Assembly: GCA_958298945.1 (NCBI GenBank)
Contig: OY282605.1
Coordinates: forward strand, 122,260,267 to 122,324,266
Length of the DNA stretch: 64,000 bases
Direction of reading: 5' to 3'
From: Atherix ibis
Taxonomy: Eukaryota > Arthropoda > Insecta > Diptera > Athericidae
The notes beneath the pieces were generated by a model. The model was not told the origin of the DNA, searched no databases, and was given only the letters and a program-made list of their open reading frames with translations. This document shows positions 24,640 through 36,600 of this stretch, in pieces (the stretch's first letter is position 1; each line of letters starts with the position of its first letter). Position numbers and translations under genes: made by a program.

Positions 24640-27600
24640 CTGTAAAAGTATATTTTTTGTTTAAATTCAAATTCCAAAATGGAATTCACCTCAACTTTAT
24701 TCGAAATAATTTCAATTCACCTGGGTATTGTCAATATACTTGACAGACCACCACCGTATGAATTGCCTATCATTATGCTCGTAATTAGATTTGCGGCGAC
24801 AAGTATTCGTATTGTTGTCGATTTCATCCGATCGGTTATAGATTGGCTTAGGAAAATCCGTGTAACATACTGTGTACCCAGAAATATAGCTTCCCGTAAT
24901 GACAATGCTTTACCGGAAAACCTCTTACTTGTGAATAAGGCAGCTATGAACATTATTGATGAAACCAGAAACGTTGTTAAAACGCCAAGCCACAGTGACC
25001 ATGCAAATGGCTGAATTGGCAAAAGCCAACTTTCCACTTGACTTAAAATAAACAAAATAAATTATATTTAATTATTTACCAGTTTCTAATTGAATTTAAA
25101 TATTTTATTGGAATTTTTGAAATTTATATCAATTTAGTTTTATCTATTTTATTATCTTTTGATAATAATTTTATATATCATTAAACAGAGTGCGTTTTAT
25201 GTTTCATGTTGTAGATTTTTTTTTTTAAACCTTTAAATGAAATACAATTTTATAATTTATATTTTATTAATTAATTATGATATATGGTGTTTAACATTAT
25301 GCAATGGGAATATGATATCTGTCAAATGCCCTCCTCTAGCCGCGACGCAAAGTCGATCTCTTCTAAGCACATTTTTTATAACATTTTCACAGACTTCACC
25401 CTGTGTTAGTTCAGTAATTTCGTTTCGACTGTTGTCCTTAAGCATCGAGATTGTGGTTAGTTTGTTAGATTACACCTTTTTCTTTAGGTGAAGAAAAAGG
25501 TGTAATCTAACCTCAAATCAAAGGGGGCCAATCGATATCAACACTTTTTGGCATTATTCAGCCGGAAACAATTTTTTCCTAAAACTTACATTGTAGCACA
25601 AGCTGTGTGTGATGTGGCACCTTCTTGTTAGAACCACATACTCTGTAGGCCTAATTGATCCAATGTTTTTCAACATGCCTCCAGCACACTCAAGGAAATA
25701 TGGCTCAATAATGCCGCCGGCCTAAATGCCGCACCATACAGTCACTCTATGAGGGTTTAGTGGTCTACGGTGTATTAGTTGAGGGTTTTCAGTGCCCCAA
25801 TTGTGGCTATTCTGTTTATTTGCAAAACCAGCCAAGTCGAAGTGTGCTTCGTCGCTCAAAATGATTTTTTGCCAAAAATTTTGGTCGTCTATACTGACCT
25901 GTAAGAATAGAGCCCTCTAGTCTCACCATCATTCATGGTCATTTGCCAACAGGTGTTGTGTCAATTGAAGAAGCAAATCTGTTTTGAAAATTTTTAACAA
26001 ACATGATGGAAATATTATCACCAATTCTTGTGCACGGCTTCGATGAGAGGTACCCGAATATTCAGCAACACTCTGCCTCACTGCTTCAATTTTTTCAGGT
26101 GTACGTTGGTTTAAATGTCATCCAGTCTTTATTTTCAAAATTATTCATTACTCGCCGAATGGTTGACTTAATTGGTATTTGATTAATACCAAAAAAAAAC
26201 ATGTAATTTTCTTCGCGTATTCACAATTGAACAATTATTTAAATAAAATATTTTAATAATTTTAAGACGTTGTTGCGGCGTTAAATACTGTATAATAAAT
26301 TTCTATCAACTACTCTCTACGACTGTCTAACGCTAATTGATAAATGTCATTCAAACCAATATGGCGGCCAAACAAAAGCGACCTGGAACATAAACAGCAC
26401 CCTATATATATTTTGCTATTTTTAGGAATGCTTTAGTTTTTTTTTCTAATGAATAACTATTTTTTTTTTCGTAATCTACTTTTAATAGGGGTTATCCTAT
26501 AAAATAGCACGGATTGACTGGATCTTGCATATACAGGGTGGGGCAACAATGAATGTTAAGAAAACTTATATCTCACAAGTGATAGCCATTTTTTTCTTCG
26601 TATATTCGTTCTCGTTCCAAAAAAAATATTTTATATATCTGACAGTTTGGGTTGTAGGATGTATAAATGTTGTAGAGCATGAGTTCAAGTATACTTCCCT
26701 GTGGAACACCAGCCAATATCAGAGAGAACGTTGGATTCGTTTACTTGGAACTGTCGGTTGGAAAGGAATGGTCTTAGAATTAGGAATAGATAGAAGTCAG
26801 GATCCTCTTAAGTTTCTAGATAAGCCCGGCTGCCAAATTCTATCAAATTTTAAATCGAGAAATACACCGGGACAGTACTCTATTTTTTCTAAAGATGATG
26901 CAATTAAATCAACGACTTGATGACACTGCTGAGTAGTGAAATGTTCGGAGCATAAGCCAAAATGGTGGTTGGGAATTAAATTTGAGAGATCGAATAAGGG
27001 ATGTAACCAGTGGTAGACTATTTTTTCAAAGACTTTTGAGAGAATTGGGAGGAGATATATTGGACTGTAGGAAGTGGGGCGGTTTATTGGGTTTAGGGAT
27101 AATTTTTTTGATGGAAAAATTTCAGAGAATTGGAAAATGTGTTATTCTGTGGATGGAGTTATATAGTTTAGCAAGGAAAATTATTGCTCTTTTAGAAAGT
27201 TGTTGGAGTATAATGAAGGTAATCAGATCATAGCAAGAGGCTTTGTTTTTGGGAAGGAGGTCCTGTTGGAAACTTCGTAAGGAGTGATTGCAGTTGCGAC
27301 AACACTTATGGGTAAGGGAAAGGATAGTTCTATCTCAATTTTAGTATAATAAGTCCTGTCTAGTATGTCCTTATACGGAGAACATGATATTTAAAATTTA
27401 AAAAAAAAAATAAAAATATAAAAATTAAAAATAATTTAAACATTCTTTTATTGTAATATCTTTATAGACTAAGAACTCTTGTATTATACATTTAAAATAG
27501 TGTTCAAAGATAACAAATTATAGAATGTTAAGAGCCTTTAAATATTCTGACTATTCCAGTAGTTATTCTTAAAGCTAGTGGCTTATAATTGTTATAAATT

Positions 27601-30600
27601 TTGTAGGGTTCTTTTTAGCAATCAAATGAATTACAAATAAATACCAATAAATTACTTATTGAATTCTGAATTTGAGTAATTTTTATCTGCATAATACGAG
27701 GTATGGCGGACAAATTATATTTCTGATTTTTCAATTGGAATCGCCATCAGCTACTCATTTCAACTCAGTACACTACTTTTGATATTATCGATACCACCAA
27801 GATTATGTTTTTTCAAGTGCTTTTTAGTCTTGGAAACGAAAAAGGTATAAATTAGATGAATAGATGGCTAGGGAGGCACAGAAAATTTTTTTTTTATGGT
27901 GGAGCATCCAAGTGATCTAACGCAGAGAATGATTTTCCTTTTGTAAATCGACGATCGGCCAAAAATGCTCTTTGAGGACAACGAAAAGCTACATAGACTA
28001 CGATAAAGTGTATAGAGAAGCTTGGAAATCACAGCAATTCTTTTTTTTCTACAAAAACCCATTGATCGTGATTAACGTAAATATTAGAGGGGGTATTGTT
28101 ATGAGAGATCACCCAAGTGCCTGCAATATCCAATTTGATATTGTGACATGAAGAACCCCATCCTTAGCCTTTCAAGGACTTACCCATCCTATTCAATATT
28201 AATCGACGATCGGCCCTCACAAGAGTCCCCACTTATTCAATATTTTCATCAGTTACCGATGTTGAAGCACTACTCCCTTATGCTATTGATAAGAAATAGT
28301 CGCCATAGACTCGTTTTAACATTTTGTAAATGAAAATCAAGGAATCACCAATCTTTAGACATTGTAAAAGTACAACTTCACTTATCACGCTCTATAGATA
28401 TCAGTATTATTATCAGTTTACGGTTGTTTACTTTAATAATTCGACAACCGTAAACTGATATAATAATTTCAGAAAATCACCTCTCAATAACCTACAATAT
28501 CATCCATTTTGTATTTAAGAAAATAATAATAATATATGATAGATGTTAAATATATACAAAATATCTTTTATTTAGTTTTTCATTTACAATTTTACATTGA
28601 AGATTGATTATTTACCAAAAAAATATGTTAAAATTGTAAAACTCTCTACAAAAGTTTTGATTTTACCGTAGCCATATTTCACGTTTTAAAAGGAGATTAT
28701 AGAGGCTTATTTCTCACTCGTTAGATATGTCAAAAGGCAAAATTTCCATATAAGGGGCTCTAAAAATCCACATGTTACTGTGAAAAAGTTATTATATCTG
28801 CAAAAAGTGACTCCAAAAATGTAAAAGTAGAGACCAATAACATCTTTACTGAGCATCATGGCTGTATGATAACCGATTTTTTTAGCCTAAACTTTAACCT
28901 TATCTGATTTGAACAAGATGTGGCTCCGCAAGCCACAATTACACCAAAACGTGTAATTTCGAGATTTGGGGATGTCAATTAGTTTCTAAGATCATGCAAT
29001 GTGACGCCGCTTGACTTTTTCTTGTAATGTTACATAAAATATTGTATTATTTAGACAATCCTCAATATTTAGAATATTTAATATCCAACATCCATCAAGT
29101 AATAACCAAATTCCAGCACAAAATGTGCTAAAAAGTCATCAAAAGGATCAAGTCCTACAAGAAGTCCCATAATGACTATTTGAATAATATTTTTTTGCAA
29201 TTCAATAAGTATTTAGCCTCACCGCCCGATCGAACTGCTGTAACAAAAGAAATTCACCATTGTGCAGTACATTCTTTTAGTAGCCTACTGTCAAAGTTTC
29301 AGTTGAATTCCTTCATTAGTTTTGTTTTGAGAGCCTTTGAAATCGAGCGTGTCGGTCGGTTGCACAAAAATGGAAAAAGAACAATATCGTTCGGTGATTA
29401 GATTCTTGTTTTTGGAAGGGAAAACGCTTGGATGCTGTGTATGGTGACTCTTCTCCTTCGATGGCGACCGTCAAGAATTGGTTCAACGAGTTTGTTCGTG
29501 GCCGCACGTCGGTTTTTGATGAGCCACGCCCAGGTGCCCCGAAAACGGCTGCTACGGAGGAAAACGTTAAAAAAGTCCACGATCTCGTGTTGGCAGACCG
29601 TCGATTGAAGGTTCACGAGATAGCCGAGACTGTGGGCATCGCAGTAGGAATGGTGCATCATATTCTACACGAAGAACTGGGCATGAGAAAGCTGTCCGCG
29701 CGATGGGTGCCACGTTTGCTCACACCGATGTGGTCTCACCGGCGACGTGTTTGGCGCTGTTTCAGCGCAATCCAGCGGAGTTCTTGCATCATTTCGTGAC
29801 CGTCGACGAAACATGGATTCACTGGTACATACCAGAGACCAAGGAACAGTCGAAACAGTGGACTTCACCCGGCGAACGTGCTCCGAAGAAGGCGAAGACT
29901 GTTCGATCGGCCGGAAAGGTGATGGCCACCGTTTTCTGGGATTCAAAATGTGTGATCCACATCGATTACCTCCAGAAGGGTAAAACAATCACGGGTCGCT
30001 ACTATGCTGACTTATTGGGCCGATTTGACGTCGAATTGAAGAAAAAGCGGCCCCGCTTTGCGAAGAAAAAAGTGCTGTTCCACCACGACAACGCGCCGGC
30101 TCATACCTCCACCATCGCCATGGCCAAATTGGTCGAATTGCGCTACGAATTGCTGCCCCATCCACCGTACTCTCCAGATTTGGCCCCCTGTGACTACTTT
30201 TTGTTTCCAAACCTGAAAAGATCACTCGCCGGGAATAGATTTGGGTCGAATGAGGAGGTCATCGTCGCCACGGAGGCCTATTTTGCTTTCCTCGAGAAAA
30301 TGTATTTTTTGGACGGGTTAAAAAAGTTAGAGCATCGCTGGGCCAAGTGTATCGAGCTTGAAGGAGATTATGTGGAAAAATAAATTGCCACCTTTCCAAA
30401 ATTTTCGTTTTTCTTTTGTAGGCTAAGTACTTATTGAATGACCCTCGTATGAATTTTTATCAAAATCTCAAATTTAAATATGTTTTATTTAGATTTATTT
30501 AACTTTACCGAAAAGGTCTTACGACAAATTTTCAAACTATTTTCAAAACAATCTTTCAAAATATAAAATATTAAACTTATAGCAAATAAAAATTTGAAAT

Positions 30601-33600
30601 TTTAAAATATTTTTTTTAAGCAAATCAACCTTTTTTTTCTATAATTAAATAAATAATTAAAATATAAAAGTTTTTGAAAATATTATAAATTAAAAGAATA
30701 CGGATTTCATAATAACTTTTATAGTAAATTTCTTATCCACATTGTAGGAAATAATTATTGATTCCGAAAAATTAAATAAAATAATTCATTGAAAATAGTA
30801 TTTATGAGTATATAAAATGAGACTAAAATATTTTTATATATTGAAACTTTGTGCACAACTCTGTTCGTACATACTTTATGATATTCTGCTTAAACTTATA
30901 CGAATAGCATAAATAACTCTTTATAAAGTTACGTACTCGTATTTCCTTTAGAATAAATATATTTATTGAATTTTCTTTTCAATGTAAAACTTTCAATGAA
31001 CTTTTATAAAATGCACTTTTACATGGTGATTGATATTGATTAAAAGTTCAACAACATTTTAGTAAAAGGAAAATTCTCTACAGCGTAAAATATATGCACT
31101 CATATCATTCGATAATAAATTTTTGTATTATACGATGAACTCATATGTAGGAGAATTTTGAAGAAACTATACTTCTTGTGGGTTTTTCTTTTATCAAAAA
31201 TAAGATAATTTTTCTAAACTTTAAGAATTTATGCAACAATGTGGATACTTTATATCCACATTTTCAAATAAATTCTCATTTACTTTGATATTTATGTTTT
31301 TTTTAGAAGATATGTGTATGCTTATACTGAACAATTACTTTTAAATATTATCTTTTATTTATAAGGATTTGAGAGTGATATGCACACTAATATTATTTTA
31401 CTCGGTATGAAACACTTTATTTTATATAGAATGAAGAGTGTCAGGTTAAATTAAAACTCGTGGTTTGACCCGAACTATATAAAGACGACTAGATAAAAAT
31501 AGTTTAGCTTTTGGTCAATCCTTCTATGGAAAATTGGAGGACATTTGAGCGAATCAAAAATGACTGCAACGCTTTTATTCGTAGCGTTAAATTTCTTCAC
31601 GAGCACAAGATGAGGTAAAAAAATACTACAATGCCCCAGAGGTAGTGAACAGGTTTGATCAAAGTTTCTCGGTTGTACAATATGTTCTCAGAGGGCCGAG
31701 ACGATGTGAACGACGAAAAACGTGCCGGACACCGAGCACATCAATAACAGACGAAAACATTGATGAAGTGAAGAAAATAGTATTGGTCAATCGTCGAATC
31801 ACCGTTAGAGAAGTTGCTCAGGACTTAAACATATCGATTGGCTCGTGCCATTCAATTTTTATCAATGATTTGTGCGTGAGACGGGTCGCCGCGAAATTCG
31901 TACCAAAATTGCTCAATTTCGACCAAAAACAGCATCGCATTAACGTTGCGAAGGAGCTGTTGGACTCTGTCCGCGACGACCCAAATTTGCACCAGAGGGT
32001 CATAACTGGTGACGAATCATGGGCTTATAGTTATGACATGGAAACCAAAGCTCAATCATCCCATTGGAAGCTGCCGCACGAGCCAAGACCGAAAAAACCT
32101 CTCCAAATTTGCTCGAATGTGGTTTTGCTTACAGTTTTCTTCGATTGCAGGAGCGTGGTGCATTATAAATTCTTGCCACAGGGTAGAACGGTCAAAAAGG
32201 AATATTACCTGCACGTTATGTGCAAGTTGCGCAAAGAACAAAAATTGGCTTTTGCACCATAAAAACGCCGCTGCTCACACATCGTTACTTGTGCGTGAAT
32301 TTTTGGCTAAAAAAAATACACTAATAATAGCGCAGCCACCGTATTCCCCAGATCTGGCCCCCCAGTGAATTTTTTCTGTTCCCAAAACAGATTCTTTGAT
32401 CCATTTATGGGAATGGGCAAAAATCGAAGACGAGCCAAAACACATGCAAGCAAAGCAGCTGTCAAAAATTAGCTGAACATTCAAAATAGCCGAACTTATT
32501 GGCATAAGTGAGAGATATGAGTACCAATTTAACGGCACAAAAAAATCGAAAATAGAATATATGTAACCCGCGGAAATTCAAAATTCGCGATTTTTTTTTA
32601 ACACACCTCGTAGATCTCCTGATGATTTGGTGGCATATCTAGCCGAAAAGTAGAACTATACTCCCCACTTGTGTAGAAAGTGTAGGATTATTACGCTTGA
32701 TATTTTGAAGGACTTGACAGAGTTTGGCCTCTGTGGCTTTTATCGAAAATGCATGCACATGGTATTGAAGATTGCCTTCTCAAATGGATTGGAAACCACC
32801 CCTCGAACAATTCAGTGTAAGTTGTTTTGGATGGCCTCAAGTCTGCAGTCCACCAAATAAATGCTGGTATTCCCTAGGGATCTATCTCCGATCTTAATCT
32901 TTCTATATTACTTTTATCCAATCCACCGTTTTGCTGATGATAGTAATCTAAGTTTTTTGTACTCGTTTTGCATGATTCACCGTTAAACTTAATAAATTCC
33001 AATATAGGGCAGTATATTACTATGGGGCTTGAATACACCAAAAAAGCTGTCTTCTGTCTGTAAAGTGAAATCGAAATTTTCAACCATTAACTTTCCACTC
33101 TTGGTATATGTAAACAACAAAACGCTTCAAAATATTTAGGTTTCTTTAAGCGATGCAAAAGATTTTCCACCCCATCTGATGCGGTACAAGATGAAGCTAC
33201 AAATTTAATAGGAGACAAAAATATTACGGAGTCATTGGACTGACTGGAACACCGACGTAACGTATCCTATCTTTCCTTATTTTATCGTATTTTTCATAAA
33301 CAGTGTTCCAGTGAATTGACTAGTTGCATTCCGCCCCAAACAATTATTTCACCGTAATACAAGTTTCACCAGGAATTCACATCAGCTTACCCAGAATCCT
33401 CTTTTTGAACGTACTTTAAGGTATAGAGACCCCTTTTTAACAATTTAATCCGAATGTCGGATCATTACAATCAACAGCTTTTAAGAGCAAAGTGCACCGA
33501 CATATCTCTCTCTTCATCACTCCAAAAACTATCCATACTTTATAAGAATATTCATAATTCCTAGAGCAAAAGTGACATAAAAAATTTAAAAAAATATTCT

Positions 33601-36600
33601 AGGAGGCATTGAAAAGAGAATCCAGAATATAATTGGGTTCATTTAAAAGCGTAATAATTAACATAAAAATAATTATTTTAATAAACTTTATGAAAATTGA
33701 ATATTTTAATTTTTTTAAATTAAAAAGTATTTTTTTTTAATAAATAAAAATGCATGTAATACCAAATATTAGATTAAAACTTACTTTGGAACTGGTACCA
33801 AACAAGTGATTCCTGTTCGCGTTATTGATGCAGAATAGTCAAAAAACTTAAAGTGTTGATACCTATTTTATATGTTTTTTTTAAAAATAATATAAGAAAC
33901 ATTTATTAATCTTATAGTCCATCAATTTTTTACTTGAATTTTCATATATTACCACATATAAAGTGATCCGATTGCAACATCAACTCTTCTCGAAATCAGA
34001 GCTGCAAACATTCCAGTTGCAGTTCGATTATCATACAAATCACCCCATGTTCCTTCTTCATCTAGAATTGTAAAGAAAAATTCCACAGATCAAAAGTATT
34101 AGCATTAAAAATATGTCATAAAAATTTTATCAAGAAAATCCTGCCACCCTCCCTAAATTAAGGTATTTTAAAAAAAAAAAAAATTACCATAATTTGTATA
34201 AATTAGCTTTTATATATAGGGTCTCTCAATAGGAACTTCTTTTCTTTTAAATAAAACACAAATTTTGTATCAAAAATTTTATAATTCCTAATTTAAGTAT
34301 GTTAAAGGGACTATACCATTTATGAATAAAAAACAATATTGGGTAAATGGCCACCACGAATACGTCTACACATATTGATCCTTTTTTTTGGTTATTAATA
34401 AATCGATTGTTTCTTGGGTAGTGTTGCTCAAAGTGCAACAAAAATAGGCTATAAAAAATTGCTTACCATATCTCTGCAGCGCACTTTATTGACAGTTACT
34501 ATAGTAACAGCTTCACTAACAATTTTCCTTGTTTTTATAGCCGTTTAAGATAAAAAATGAACTTTGTCCAAAAAGATGATTTTTTTATGAAAAACCAGCA
34601 CATGTTCAATGATCCAATCAGCAAAATTTTAACGTTGAAAATGATCTGGTGGCTTCAATTCTTATATAAAGTGGACCTTATAAAGCTTAAAAACAAAATT
34701 CTGGTTCACAATTTCCCATGCGGTCAATGTAGAGAGGTGGATCATGAAATATATAAAACATAAATAGATAAAACACCTGCACCCACTGAAGTAATATTTT
34801 CAGCTCAACAGCCTGTTCGAGCACATATTATTGTTGGTATATTTTGTACTGAACTAGTAAACATAAATTTATCTATCAAATTCTTAACTGCAGGCTCAGT
34901 TTGTCGATCATTATACGTAAAATCAAAAATATCGAGAATTTTACAAAATTTTCTCGGAACATAGTTTATACGTAATACTCGGAAGTATAGTTTATACGTA
35001 AATCCCTCTTGGAGGTTCAGAACAACTCTCAACCATGCCCGATAACTTCGCAATTTTGTTTCATCGAGAGCACAAGCTTTAACGGCACAAAAAAATTGTT
35101 GAGCAGCGACAGAGGACTTCTGCATCAAAAACTAATAAAATTTTGGAATGAGTGAGAGTTCCTTTGAGGTTAGAACGTTGATTAATATTGAAGCTAATGA
35201 GAAAGACTCAAAAAAAGTATTTTTTACATCAAATTGGATTTTTCAGTCACTTACGAGGGTCATTCAACAAGTACTTAGCCTACAAAAGAAAAACGAAAAT
35301 TTTGGAAAGGTGGCAATTTATTTTTCCACATAATCTCTTTCAAGCTCGATACACTTGGCCCAGCGATGCTCTAACTTTTTTAACCCGTCCAAAAAATACA
35401 TTTTCTCGAGGGAAGCAAAATAGGCCTCCGTGGCGACGATGACCTCCTCATTCGACCCAAATCTATTCCCGGCGAGTGATTTTTTCAGGTTTGGAAACAA
35501 AAAGTAGTCACAGGGGGCCAAATCTGGAGAGTACGGTGGATGGGGCAGCAATTCGTAGCGCAATTCGACCAATTTGGCCATGGCGATGGCGGAGGTTTGA
35601 GCCGGCGCGTTGTCGTGGTGGAGCAGCACTTTTTTCTTCGCAAAGCGGGGCCGCTTTTTCTTCAATTCGACGTCAAATCGGCCCAATAAGTCAGCATAGT
35701 AGCGCCCCGTGGTTGTTTTACCCTTCTCGAGGTAATCGATGTGGATCACACCTTGTGAATCCCAGAAAACGGTGGCCATCACCTTTCCGGCCGATCGAAC
35801 AGTCTTCGCCGTCTTTGGAGCACATTCGCCGGGTGAAGTCCACTGTTTCGACTGTTCCTTGGTCGCTGGTGTGTACCAGTGAATCCATGTTTCGTCGACG
35901 GTCACGAAACAACGCAATAACTCCGCTGGATTGCGCTGAAACAGCGCCAAACACGTTGCCGATGTGGTCTCACGGTTGCGCTTGTTTTCCGGTGTGAGCA
36001 AACGCGGCACCCATCGCGCCGACAGCTTTCTCATGCCCAGTTCTTCGTGTAGAATATGATGCACCGTTCCTACTGTGATGCCCACACTATCTCGTAAACC
36101 TTCAATCGACGGTCTGCCAACACGAGATTGTGGACTTTTTTAACGTTTTCCTCCGTAGCAGCCGTTTTTGGGGCACCTGGGCGTGGCTCATCAAAAACCG
36201 ACGTGCGGCCACGAACAAACTCGTTGAACCAATTCTTGACGGTCGCCATCGAAGGAGAAGAGTCACCATACACAGCATCCAAGCGTTTTCCCTTCCAAAA
36301 ACAAGAATCTAATCACCGAACGATATTGTTCTTTTTCCATTTTTGTGCAACCGACCGACACGCTCGCTTTCAAAGGCTCTCAAAACAAAACTAATGAAGG
36401 TAATTGATTGAAACTTTGACAGTAGGCTAGTAAAAGAATGTACTGCACGATGGTAAATTTTTTTTGTGACAGCAGTTCTATCGAGCGGTGAGGCTAAGTA
36501 CTTGTTGAATGACTCTCGTAGATAACCCACCATGACAACGCCCTTTATCACGGCTCACCCTTTGGGATGCTATCGATATTACCAAGATTTAAATAATGTT

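Noticed and set aside
24507..24689. 60-codon frame starting MNSILEFEFKQ as a separate small protein
   Set aside because: It is IR exon 8 read through its acceptor; the start codon lies in the intron.
27868..28270. Repeated AATCGACGATCGGCC (27946, 28202) as a regulatory pair
   Set aside because: Two short matches 256 bp apart in decayed sequence; no further structure.
34557..34763. 68-codon plus-strand frame as a gene
   Set aside because: Shadow of the minus-strand IS630-like transposase (ELKPPDHFQR / FHKKIIFLDK).
35476..35997. 173-codon plus-strand open frame
   Set aside because: Antisense shadow of mariner copy C; the same shadow appears opposite copies A and B.
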